A stretch of 41,476 bases of DNA from Conidiobolus incongruus B7586 (Eukaryota > Entomophthoromycota > Entomophthoromycetes > Entomophthorales > Conidiobolaceae): NCBI GenBank assembly GCA_000697335.1, contig JNEM01008754.1, forward strand, positions 1 to 41,476, read 5' to 3'. Under the pieces are notes generated by a model. The model did no database searches, was not told the origin of the DNA, and worked only from the letters and a program-made list of their open reading frames with translations. A program made the translations under genes and the position numbers. Below are positions 1 to 10,348 of this stretch, piece by piece; the first letter of the stretch is position 1, and each line of letters begins with the position of its first letter.

Positions 1-2596
1 ATTTGTTGCAACTAAATAATATTTTAATATTTCCTTATCATATGATATAATTGTAGATGTTACCTGATCTTGAGGTAATTTGGAAAAGATTTCGTCAATA
101 TCTAAACTACCAGTAATACTGTCCTTGGTGAATGAGTTTTCCAACACTTTATAAAGGATGTTGAGTAATTGAAATGGGTGATTTAATTTAATAGCTAATT
201 TGATAGCATTCTTATAGTCCTTTTGTACCATGAAATTTGATAGCTCTTGATTTCTAAAATTCAAAATATTAACGAATGAAATGGTATTGGGTTAGGATCA
301 AACTTACTGAATAATCTTAGCTTCTTCCTCCTCGCGCTTGGCTTGCTGATCTGATTCCGTAGTATCCTCCCACAGATTGATGACAGAATCGGCACCTCCC
401 GTCACTAGGAATTGTTCGTCTTTGGAGGTTGCAAGACACCAAATCTAAAAATTAATTAATATCAAAATTGTAAAATCTTGAATCAATTATTACTTTTTCG
501 GTATGACCGTCCAAAGTAGCTACACATTCATTATTCTTAATAGTCCACAACTTCACCAGACCGTCAGCACCACAGGACACGATTTGTAAGCCGCTGGAAA
601 GGAAGCTGGCGCGCAATACGGTGTTGGTGTGGCCTTCGAAGGTTTTGAGACATGAGAAGTCCTTGAGGGACCAGATCTTAACAGTTTTATCACCAGAACT
701 GGTTACCATGATTTGCTCTACTGGAGAGAATTCGACGGACCAAACACCTCGCTTGTGACCGGTACATGTGCCTAACAAGGAACCATCAGCGGTGTTCCAA
801 ACCTTGACGGTCTTGTCCTGGGATGCAGTGGCAAAGATCTTGTCATTGGGGGCGAATGTTACGCAATTGATGGCTTTGTCGTGAGCCTTGAAGGTGTATT
901 TTGATTGAAGTTTAGGGATTTCGGTATCTTCGAGGTCTGAGTCAACTAAATAAATTAATTTAATGAAATTATAATAAATGGTTAATATAATTAAAAATAC
1001 CATAATCAGTGTATTCCCACAATTTCACAGTTAAATCTTCACTTCCCGTGACTAAATATTGAGGACCATTGGATTTTTTAGAAAGTGCAATAGCTCCAAC
1101 CGCTTCGTTGTGACCGACACATTCAGCTAAGCATTCGAAACTAAAACGCTTATTAATATTAATATAACTTAAATGATGCATACTAAATTTACCTCAATTG
1201 CTCGCCAACATTAGCTCTCCATATTCTAGCAGTGTTATCCTTAGAGCCTGAAGCAAATACTGTACCTGAGGGATTGGTAGCCAACGACACAACAATATCG
1301 GAGTGACCAAATAAAAGATCAGTGCAAGATGTAGCCAAATCAATTACCTTCAATTGCTCACTGTTAGAAGCAACGAGTAGGTGAGAATGCTCTTCATTGT
1401 TGTAGGTATATTCCAACAGTTTCAAATCGATAATCTCTTCGTTATATCCGACGATTTGCTTGACTCTAGCTAAATGATCTTCAACTGAGTAGAAGACCAA
1501 ACTGTGGTCATCAGTGACTGCAACCAGCTGCTGAACATCTTTCAAGTAGAGGGTTTGAGTGATTTGGTGCGAGGTAGAACCCTCTTGCACTTGGACGATC
1601 AACTCTTCGCCAGATTCGAGGTCCCAGATCTTAAGTAGTCCAGATTCGCCACCAGTGTAGAATTGGGTGGGCATTTCGTCTGCATCATCGCTAGATCTAA
1701 TGAATCCAACGTCTTCGACAGATTCGTAAAGTGGGATAGATTTCATAGGTTTCAAAGTTTTTGTATTCCATAGCGATACGGTCTTGTCTCTAGAACCCGC
1801 TAACAGAATGGAGCCATCTGGAGTGAAGTCGAGACCTCGAATAACAGATCCATGATGGTTGAAGGTAGCCAAATGCTGACTAGTTTTCAAATCCCACAGG
1901 ATAATCTTGCAGTCGTTGGCACCGGAAGCGAGCCAGATCTGATTCATGTCCTTAGTCTTGGGAGGTGTGAAAAATTTCAGAGCACTGACAACTCCTCCGT
2001 GACGTTTAAAATTGTGGGTGCAATACCCCTTCGTAATGTGGTAGATTTGAATGGTACTGTCTGCCGATCCCAAAGCTACTAAAGTCCCAGATTGATCAAT
2101 CGCCATAACAATGATTGGTGTATCTCTGAGCTACAATTTTTTATTAATATATCAAATAACTCAATGGATAGATAATTTTATTACTTACTCTAATAGTATT
2201 AACCACCTTAAAACTCTCTAGATCCCAAATTCGAACTTGCAAACTTCTACTAGCACTCACTAAGTAAGTTCCCTGAGGGTTCACTGCGAAACATGTAATA
2301 TCTTCGGAATCCTAAATCCGTTAATTCAACACTAATCCTTATTCTTTTTTAAATATTAAACTTACACCAGATAGAGTTTGAATTTTTTGACCAGTTGTCA
2401 AGTCAGATATTATAATATCTTCACCCAAAGTTGTGAATAATCTGTTTGTAAGTGAATTTATTTGCACTGTACCACCAGTGTATATGGTATCGATAGAATT
2501 TGCTAGTTTATAACTAATTTCTTAATTAATTTTTTTTTTCAATGATCAGGATTTTAAAGGAAATTACCTAGTCTTGAGTTTGATAGCATTCGACAT
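1..2596 (-). CDS. UTP13: UTP13, WD40 protein of the small-subunit processome (3' end beyond window)
   Basis: Homologue of yeast Utp13 / human TBL3, a nucleolar tandem WD40-propeller protein of the UTP-B module that helps cleave pre-18S rRNA. Exons read on the minus strand: 2596-2568, 2513-2366, 2311-2189, 2130-1193, 1140-1001, 945-494, 444-308, 253-64 and 11-1 (continues past the left edge). Introns are 49-58 nt with GTA donors and TAG acceptors. The protein starts MSNAIKLKTSYK, close to the KTSYK start of yeast Utp13. Repeats ending in WDL, LWN, IWR, LWE, VWN, IWS, LWT and LWE mark two propellers. The exon at 253-64 begins the helical C-terminal Utp13 domain (NQELSNFMVQKDYKNAIKLA). Start chosen as the ATG that opens this conserved N terminus. 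Divergent neighbour is TOM22, 286 bp away. Family assignment is strong; the last coding exons lie outside the window. Confidence 0.93.
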
Positions 2597-2882
2597 AATA
2601 TTTAAAGGTTATTTTAATAACTAATAATTTTTATAATTTAATTTTATCTATATATTATTTAAAAAATTTATTAATTTTTTTTATATTATAATCAAAAATT
2701 AAAAATTAAAAATTATAAAAAAAAATTAAAATTTTATAGGTTTATTAATTCAAATTATTATGAAAATTAATATTATCCCATAATTTTGATAAATGAATTT
2801 TAGTTTTAAATTATTAATTGAATTTGGGGCCAATTAATATTAATTACAGAAAGTTAATATTTATTATTAATAATTTTTCATA
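2597..2882. promoter_or_regulatory. Shared divergent promoter region of UTP13 and TOM22
   Basis: The 286 bp between two divergent ATGs are nearly pure A/T, with runs of A and T and short repeats of AAAATT around 2690-2720. No clear TATA box or other motif can be singled out. Shared promoter function is inferred from the head-to-head layout only. Confidence 0.45.
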
Positions 2883-3345
2883 ATGGTCATTTTAAAAGAA
2901 ATTCCAACCAACGAAAAAGCCGATAAAGTCGTCGTAGAAGATGTCGAAGAAGAGTATACCGACGACGACCAATACACCGATGATGATGATGATGAAGAAT
3001 TCGACGACGAAACCCTTATGGACAGAATTTACGCTCTTAAAGATATTATCCCTCCCAACCAACGTTTGGCTATTTCTAAGACTTTCTCATCTGTTTATAA
3101 CGGAGTTCACACCGCTTTCTCAATCTTAGGTAAGACTGGTTGGGTGTTGAGTACAAGTGCTTTTGTTGTTCTTTTACCCCTCATGATTGCTTACGAAAAG
3201 GATCAGGAATTGTTGATGAGAAGTGGTCAGTACCCTCAAGGTGTTGACCCAAGTGCCCAGGTAAGTATTTTTTCACACTATATTTTTCAAAATTTATTTA
3301 TTTTACTATTTTTAGCAACCTCATCCAGAACAAACCCAACAATAA
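2883..3345 (+). CDS. TOM22: TOM22, central receptor of the mitochondrial outer-membrane translocase
   Basis: Two exons, 2883-3260 and 3316-3345, encode about 135 aa. The intron (3261-3315) begins GTAAGT and ends TTTTTAG; splicing gives an end SAQQPHPEQTQQ. Order: very acidic cytosolic N terminus (EEEYTDDDQYTDDDDDEEFDDE, read as two blocks near residues 21-43), the conserved stretch ALKDIIPPNQRLAIS, then one membrane span around residues 84-102 (GWVLSTSAFVVLLPLMIAY) and a short intermembrane tail. This is the standard Tom22 plan: acidic presequence receptor, single anchor, C-terminal tail. Length is slightly under the fungal norm of about 150. If the intron were kept, the product would gain an unrelated tail of about 37 aa, which is unlikely to be the functional form. 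Confidence 0.9.
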
Positions 3346-4066
3346 TTGAGACGAAACTATCTGATATATTATAAACCTCGAAAAATAAATTAAGCTATTT
3401 TTATTTTAGAAATTTAATCAAAATTTGTTATAGTTTTGGGATAACTTATTGTGAGGGGCTTTGAGGTGTGTCAGAAACAGTTAATAATATTAACAATTTT
3501 CTTAGTTTATCGATAGTAAAATTATAGTGTGTTAATAAGGTTATCTCAAATCTTAAATATAATATCAATATCTTTAAATGTGCTATATATAAACTTTTAC
3601 ACAGTTATATTAATGAGTTTTATACTTTATACATTCAAATTTTTTATTTAATCATTATTACATCATGTTTCAAATATTATTTTTTGATTTAATATTAAAA
3701 TTAATTAATATTTTTATAATTTATCTCAATTGATTGACAATTTTAATAAATTCAATATTATTTCTAACAAATACTATATTGTATTTGGTATGGTTGTTAA
3801 TATTATTCAGATATTTTGAAAGAATTTTTTAATACTAATCAATATTTTTATAAAAATTTTTAAATTTAATAATTGATAAATTCAATTTAAAACTATAAAT
3901 TGGTAATTTGTTTAAAAATAATTGATAATATAGATGAAAAATGGAAGTAACCTACTATATTTGGAATTTATAGTTCATTTCTCAATAATTAACAATAAAT
4001 TATCCATATCAATTAGTTAATAATAATTCTAAGATTTATTCATAACATTTAAAGTGAATATAAATA
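3346..4066. other. Intergenic, no gene seen
   Basis: About 720 bp between convergent genes. AT-rich with stops in all frames. A slightly G-richer patch lies near 3440-3475. No RNA gene, repeat or promoter motif is recognised. Presumably holds the 3' ends of both neighbours. Confidence 0.5.
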
Positions 4067-5481
4067 TTAAAAAATTATACCATGAGATTTGATATAATCT
4101 ACCACTGAAAATTGAAATTTGATACCTTCAGTTTCGCATGTTTTGTATTCTTTACGGTAAGAATCCACCAAATCATTTAGATAGAGTTTTAGATCGCGTA
4201 AACTTTCGTCAGTATCGTTAAATTTGCGTCCTTGATACTCTGGAACTTGAATGTAATTATTGGGTTGATTCCTAGCTTTCTCGGGTGAGTCATCGATCAA
4301 TATCGTATTGGATGTGTCGAATTGTAATGAGACAGTATTGCAGCTAGTGTCAATGCCCAAATAGAGTTGTCTTATCCTTTCGTCCGGTATTTGATTAATT
4401 TCTTTCAAATATATATCTTTAAATATTTTTTGAGCAGGTGGAGATGGCAACGTTTTCAATATTTCATCGGGATTGGTTTTAAATTCGTGATTCCAGATAA
4501 CTGTCAAATCTTTAATGGTTTCTGGATTTTGATAATAGTCACCTAAAATTTCGCAGTGTAATCTCGTTAAATTGCTTAAAAGATAAGGCCTATAGGGTCC
4601 GAAAGCTGCATCGATAATTTTATCCGAGTTGACGGGTTTGGCAGTTGTCCAAGTTATCACGTAAAAGTTTTTCATTGCGAATTCGACAAGTTCATGGATG
4701 TGAGGGCGTAAAAATATTGTTTTGGATTTGTTTCCACTGCGCTTTACCAATACTCCATTCAAATCAAATACTAATAAAATAGGAATTCTTTTTTGTTGAG
4801 CTTCTATCATATTTTGTTCTACTCTCGATGTTGTTTCCTAAAGAATCAAAATATAAATTTTACATTTTAAAAATTGGGTATTTTTAAAATTTAAAATACT
4901 GGATCATTAGGCCATTTAGGTACAATATAAGGCTAATGAAAGATTGTTAGTTTCGCTGAATAATCAAATAGAATTACTATAATATAAATTGAGGATAGAT
5001 TACTTGTCGTCTAGTGTATGGACTAGGAGACCTTGATGAAGAATCAAAGCTATTCTAAACAACTAAAATTAATACTCTAAATAAAAATAAAATTAAGAAA
5101 AATTACATTGGAATTAAGGTCTGAATCAGAATGAAAATTATTAACCAAGTCAATAATAGCCTAATAAAAAATTGTTTAAAATCAAACAATAACCCTTCAA
5201 TCTGTCTATATTACTTTGAGGTCAACTTTTCTTCGCCCTTGTTTGGATTTGGATCCCTTGGACTAAATTGATATTAACAAATTATTATTCAAAATTTAAT
5301 TTAGAAAATTACTTTACACTCCGAATTGTTAGAGTTTTTTCGTTTTGGGTTAGAATTACTATTGTTATTTAGATCATCATCCTAAATTAAAATTAATAAC
5401 AATTATATCAAATTATATATTAGTAAAAATTACTTCAACCAAAATTTGTGGTAAAGAAGTATTAGAATTTACAAGATTCAT
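4067..5481 (-). CDS. FCP1/SCP-like HAD-family protein with an N-terminal tail of tiny phase-0 exons
   Basis: Seven exons on the minus strand: 5481-5434, 5381-5313, 5262-5215, 5160-5107, 5054-5004, 4932-4900 and 4837-4067, giving about 357 aa. The first six carry only 11-23 codons each and every intron (50-71 nt) is in phase 0. They encode a low-complexity, Asn/Ser/Lys-rich tail (for example KRKNSNNSECK, SKGSKSKQGRRK, SRSPSPYTRR). The last exon carries the FCP1-homology (NIF) domain: motif I is LLVFDLNGVL (D126-L-N-G), motif II region YVITWTTAKP, motif IV ILIDDSPEK. The usual DxDxT/V has Asn in place of the second Asp, as in a DLNG subgroup, so phosphatase activity is uncertain. An optional last intron (4080-4030, GTATAA to CTTAG) would swap the end GIIF for ELLLTN. 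Family call is firm; substrate is unknown. Confidence 0.8.
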
Positions 5482-6169
5482 TAGGGTTAGATGAAAAGAA
5501 TTTTGAATATATTTAATTGGGGATATTAAGATTACAGTATTAAATTGAATTCTAAATTAAAAAGGTTAAAAGTTATTAATTAGAGTAATTTATCATAAAT
5601 TTAACTTGAATTTATAAAATGCGGTTTTGAATTATGAATTTGAAACAAAACTTAAAAGTTAATTAAGATTGAATATTCATTTATATTAATATATTATAAT
5701 TAATAAATGTCAATTATAATACCATATCATTCTATAATTGAGGTTTCAACATTTCTCAAAATCTAATACTTATATTAAAATAATACACAATTACAAGTTA
5801 TTAGATTGAAGATAATTGTTTACACTCTGCTATGTCCATAATTGATTGAAAATTTTGTAATATATCAAAAATGAATTAAAATGAGATGGAAAGTATAGGA
5901 TCATTTTAATAAACTTAAAATGATCGAATAAATTACTATATATCAAATAAACAAATTGTGTGATTTGTATTTAAAATAATAGATGAAGAATGAATTCAAA
6001 TAAATTTCAAGATAATACAAATGAATACAAAATTACCTAAAGTGATTGATATGGTAACAAATGTTTAAATTAGATCTCAATATGGATTTTGACATTTAAA
6101 TTTAAATATGATCAATTAATAATCTAATTCTTGGATCCAAAATTATTGTTTGTATTGTGTTTTATTTTT
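5482..6169. other. Intergenic, no gene seen
   Basis: About 690 bp of AT-rich DNA upstream of the HAD-like gene. No open frame of note, no RNA gene. It should contain that gene's promoter, but no box stands out. Confidence 0.45.
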
Positions 6170-7024
6170 TTAAATCTCGAGACGAAGCAATAACTCTATA
6201 TGTTCCAGATCATCCGGGGTGGGAGTAGCTGGAAACAAAGATTCAAACGCGGCACCCTCCTTATTATTGCTCTTGAACTTGGATACAAATTGGCATTTCA
6301 GGGGATGAGTCTCCCAGTATACATCCAGGGCATATGGCGCAGATACTTCTCTGGATATCTTACTCGAGTACTTGGACGCGATCACTGCATGGTCTGAGCT
6401 ATAGTAAAGAGGGCTTAGTCTATATCCGCCAATAATGCATCATCCGGAAATATAGTATGCCCAGTAGGAATCGCCATTGTGCCTTTGATGTAGAAGCGCA
6501 CACATGTCACGCGATGGTGCAGGGAAGTCCTCCAGACGGAACCATGTCAGTGGGGTTAAGTCAATGTCCTGATACTCATCCAGCATGGTCCTTGCCTCAG
6601 CGTCGTGGCGGTACACTATCAATGCGAAAACGGTGTATATTCTAAATTCAATTTCATCTTCGAATACTCGATTCTGACGCTGGTGGAAGTACAACAATGC
6701 AATACTTGGATGCTTTAAAATACCGTAATTTACGGAGAGTTCGACGGGCCATATGTCTACCGGAAGCTCCGTTGCTGTATCGTCTATGAACTGCTGAGCT
6801 GTCGGCGAAGATGCTTGAATTACTGTTTTTTTATTGAATGAATGAAGAAGATTTTTATTAGACCTAAGGACGAATAAAAGCGATATTTTGCAGAATATAT
6901 TGATCCGTAACTTGTGAGATCCATCCAAAGATACGGTTCCAGAGTTAAGGGTTTTGTTTGTATTGGGAGTTATTGGGGACAAAGTAATAACAGTATACTC
7001 AAGAGTGGGAGGGGATTGTAAATG
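6170..7024 (-). pseudogene. Unrecognised GC-richer ORF, interrupted by one in-frame TGA
   Basis: A minus-strand frame runs from an upstream stop near 7025 to 6170 and is open except for one TGA at 6442-6440, between YWAYYISG and CIIGGYRLSPLYYSS. There is no in-frame ATG at the 5' end; the first true Met is internal (MLDEYQDIDLTPL). Residues such as LPVDIWPVELSVNYGI, RIYTVFALIVYRHDAEA and TWFRLEDFPAPSRDMC look like a real folded protein, but I do not recognise the family. No standard introns are visible. From about 6180 to 6820 the DNA is far less AT-rich than anything nearby and uses G/C-ending codons, unlike neighbouring genes, which suggests recent arrival or a different source. A weak alternative start is an ATG near 6931 joined by a poor intron. 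Most likely a broken gene or a fragment of a mobile or transferred sequence. Confidence 0.5.
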
Positions 7025-8049
7025 GTATTATGGGGTATGGAATGGTGTTAGCAGTTTAAGGACTTACTAAGGTCCTTGTTTTTTTATTTTCAGACTTTAT
7101 CATTTTTAACTACATTTAATTGAAATAATTGTTATGGGATTGAGATAAATTAATTATTGTTTTATTGAATCCTAATTTTAAATTTCAAAATTAAGGGTCC
7201 AACTCGATTGGATAGTTAAGGCAATAATATTTGATAGATTATATTATACAATGAATCAACTATTTAAAAAATTTACTATCAACCATCTTATTATAAATCT
7301 CAACAATAAGAATATAATAAAAATTTTGAAATTTTATAATGTAATAATATGAATCTATATTGGCCAATAATATAAAATTAGATGAATAAATATAATTTCA
7401 GTTTAACTTTAACACTGGTAATCTTAGATTAATTATCATTTGCAATATAAATGCTTGAATATTATTATTGAATAGTATTAAATTTTAAATAATATAATAT
7501 CAAACATATAATAGTTATTCGTCGTTATATATAAATAATTTTCAGTAATTTTTTGTCTTTGAAATTAAAAAATAATTTGGAATCTCATTATATCAATATA
7601 GATATTATAAAGTTAGAAAAGCTAGAACCATATCAAATCGAGGTAAATTAAAGATTTATTTAGTCTGAAATATTAAATCACTTTTTAATTAAGAAAAATA
7701 CAATATCGAAATATCAAACAACATATTATCTGAGACATTTTAAATTATTAGAAATTTTAAATAATAAGTTTAAAGCCTGGAAAAAAATGAATGTTGAATA
7801 TAAAATCATTTAAGATACTAAATCATAATATAATTACAAATATTTAAATTTGATCAAATTTAATATATATAAAAATAATTTTTGAATATTATTTCTAAAA
7901 AAACAAGCATAGTTATTATATATCAAAAAAATTTTAAATTCTTTTTTAAAGGAAAATGATATATCATTTACCACCCATTATTACAATAATAAAATACATA
8001 ATATAATAAAAAAATCATAATTTATATTTAGCTAAGTAAATAAAAAGAA
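7025..8049. other. Intergenic, no gene seen
   Basis: About 1 kb of AT-rich DNA. A short inverted repeat, GGACTTACTAAGGTCC, lies at about 7059-7074. No protein-coding signal is recognised. The 5' part of the Fanzor-like fossil could extend into the right side, too decayed to see. Confidence 0.4.
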
Positions 8050-8212
8050 ATTAACAAAATCGAAAAACATATAAGAAAGTGTGAAAAAACAAAACTGATT
8101 CAAACTTGCAAAATAAAGATAGCCATTGGTGGATTGGTTTGGGGTAACATAATAAATATATAATCAATATATCATGGAATCTGAATATTATGTTATTTCA
8201 AATTAAATAATG

Positions 8213-8247
8213 CTCAAATCAAATGTTTGAACATATTTTGATTTGAG
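8213..8247. repeat. Imperfect 35-bp palindrome
   Basis: CTCAAATCAAA at 8213-8223 is the exact reverse complement of TTTGATTTGAG at 8237-8247. The loop itself contains TGTTTGAACA, also self-complementary. It would form a long hairpin with one bulge. It lies within the Fanzor-like fossil; role unknown. Confidence 0.6.
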
Positions 8248-9150
8248 TATGAAAACCAATGAATACAAAACTCTACAATATTGAAAGATAAAATAATAAA
8301 TGGTATTTAAAAAATAGCGTAAAATTCAATTCATATAAAAATTAAGTACAATTTAATAAATTATTATTTACTCTTAATATTACAATAAGCAGTTGTTTTT
8401 TTATTTTATTTTTTTAATAATGATCTAATTTTATACATTAAGCCATCACCGAAAAATATAATTTTAATTATTTAATTCACAAGTCAAAGCTTGATAAATA
8501 TCATTTTTTCATTTTGGTGCCATTACTAATTAATAAAATAGCTAAGCCTTTAGATTTATTATTATTGAAAAAGGAGTTCTAGCTTTTAATTTTAAATAAA
8601 AGTTACTATAAAAAACCACTCTCCTATTAATCTATTTATCAAACCATGAAAATAATATATAAAAGAATTTATTTTGTTTCTTTTGCTAATAATAAGCTAA
8701 ATATAAAATAAACTCAAAAGGAAATTGTATATAAAAAATATTCAGAGATTAAAAAAATAGATGAAAAACAGTACAGAGACACTGAAAGTACACAAAAAAT
8801 TACCAAATTCATTATTGAACAAAATCACATTGTTTTAATTAATGAATTAAAGACTCAAAAGATAATGATAAGAATAAACAAATGTATTAATAGTAAAGAT
8901 GTTAGAGCAATGTCAAGATACTCATATTATAGATTTAAACAAAGCTAACTTAATAAAATGAGAAAGTGCCTTTGGTGCAAGGTAATCATTTACATCAAGC
9001 ATCATATGAGAAAAATATGTGGTAATTGTAGATATTTGCCTATGCAACTTGGATCAAGCAAGATTTTCAAATGTCTTTGATGTCATGTAAAAATGGGTCA
9101 AAATATTAACACTATTAGAAACTCACTACTTCGCTATCTAACAATCAATC

Positions 9151-9220
9151 AGCCCAATCTCCTAGGATTAGCGTTGAGGCCTATCCCCTTAGAGTCTCTG
9201 GACTCTATATAGGACTTGGA
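9151..9220 (+). ncRNA. Foldable GC-richer tail of the Fanzor fossil, candidate guide-RNA remnant
   Basis: A GC-richer island of about 70 nt. TAGAGTC (9190-9196) pairs perfectly with GACTCTA (9201-9207) around loop TCTG. An outer CCTAT (9180-9184) pairs with ATAGG (9209-9213), and CCAA (9154-9157) with TTGG (9216-9219). The ORF stop lies inside the fold. In Fanzor and TnpB systems the guide RNA scaffold is read from the 3' end of the element and overlaps or follows the ORF end, so position and structure fit. That it was ever such an RNA is inference. Confidence 0.35.
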
Positions 9221-9235
9221 TAAGGGTGATTAAAT

Positions 9236-10348
9236 TTGATCAACTTTGGACAAAATGTAATGATTAACTTTAAATTATATAGCAATATCCTATTATTTCT
9301 AAATCGATTAATTTTTAATACTGATATTATATAAAAGTTATTCATTTTCTCAATTTTTAATATTAATTCAAATTTAAAGTAATCGACTTTGAAATATTAC
9401 TATAATCTTAATTTCAAAGGAATAAATAATAACTACTGTGGGTTATTGATTTTGATATTAAATTATAAAGCCTTTGGAATAAAACACAACATCTGTGATT
9501 TGTAAAAGTTAAACTTGATTCGAGCTATACAGATTCAAAATATTTTTGAGATTACTTTATTAGTAGAACAAGTTCATTTATTTGATAGTTTAAAGTAGAT
9601 TAATAATATTATTATACAACAAATATGATTATCAAAATATCAATGAACCTTAATATTTAAAATACTTCTATCATAAATTTAAAAATTATCTAATTTGTTT
9701 GCATAAAATAATATTTGCAAAATAGAAAATTCTTCTATAGATAATGACATATTTGAAAAATTACCAATTCGAAATTTTTGATATTGAAATTAGTGAAATA
9801 ATAATATAATTATTATCACCCTCCAATGACTATTAAGTCTATTCTTAGTTTTAATATATTCAAATCAAATAACTTACTAATTAATTGCTAATCCTTATCA
9901 ATTCATATTTAAAATTTCAATTACTAGAATTATAAATTACTAAATAGTGAAATACTGTCATTTGATCAATTGCAATCATACCACCTTTAACAATATGTAA
10001 CTAAATACGCTTTGTCATCAACCCCACAAGAATAATGGTTTATACATATATATATATATATATAATTATACTACAATTATTTAATTTTTTATATCTATAA
10101 AAACTGCAAATAATAATATTTATTAAAAGTTTTTTAAAGATTTAAATGCAAAAATTAAAATTTTTTGAAATTTTGTATTTAGTTGTCACACTTATTCAAT
10201 GTTATGAATTAAAAGGGTTAAATTTATATTAAAATAATTCCCATACCTATTTAAAACACTATTTTTTAATATTCTTTCACTATAGTACAATCTCAATTAC
10301 TTTATTTCTTTTTCTTTAATTAAAATTTTTTTATAAAATCCATCAAAA
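9236..10348. other. Intergenic upstream of FNIP
   Basis: About 1.1 kb of AT-rich sequence without a gene. It contains an (AT)n tract near 10046-10064. A pyrimidine-rich stretch (CTTTATTTCTTTTTCTTTAA, near 10299-10318) lies about 30-50 bp before the FNIP ATG and may mark its transcription start, as pyrimidine tracts often do in fungi. Confidence 0.4.
10046..10064. repeat. (AT)n microsatellite
   Basis: An uninterrupted run of alternating A and T of about 19 bp, preceded by TATAC. Simple repeat, likely length-variable between isolates. Confidence 0.85.

Larger units (their letters stand above)
8050..9235 (+). pseudogene. Fossil of a Fanzor (eukaryotic TnpB-type) RNA-guided nuclease gene
   Basis: Plus-strand translation shows the hallmarks of the C-terminal half of Fanzor/TnpB proteins. 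They come in the expected order: RYSYYRFKQ near 8916-8942 (the conserved YRFKQ of the RuvC region), KVIIYIKHH, a zinc-ribbon pair CGNC (near 9018-9029) and LGSSKIFKC (near 9049-9077), then NINTIRN at the place of the RuvC-III D-x-N-x-A-R-N motif. A possible upstream remnant, KIAIGGLVWGN near 8110-8150, lies in another frame. The last frame ends with a stop at 9210-9212 inside a foldable sequence. The copy is clearly broken, with several breaks, and lacks a readable N-terminal half. In living elements the protein uses a guide RNA from the element's 3' end and sits inside a transposon; no transposon ends or transposase are recognised here. The order and spacing of these motifs make the family call fairly safe. 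Confidence 0.75.

Noticed and set aside
6440-6442. Selenocysteine reading of the TGA in the orphan ORF
   Set aside because: No SECIS-like structure was recognised downstream and the ORF also lacks a clean start, so a broken gene is simpler.
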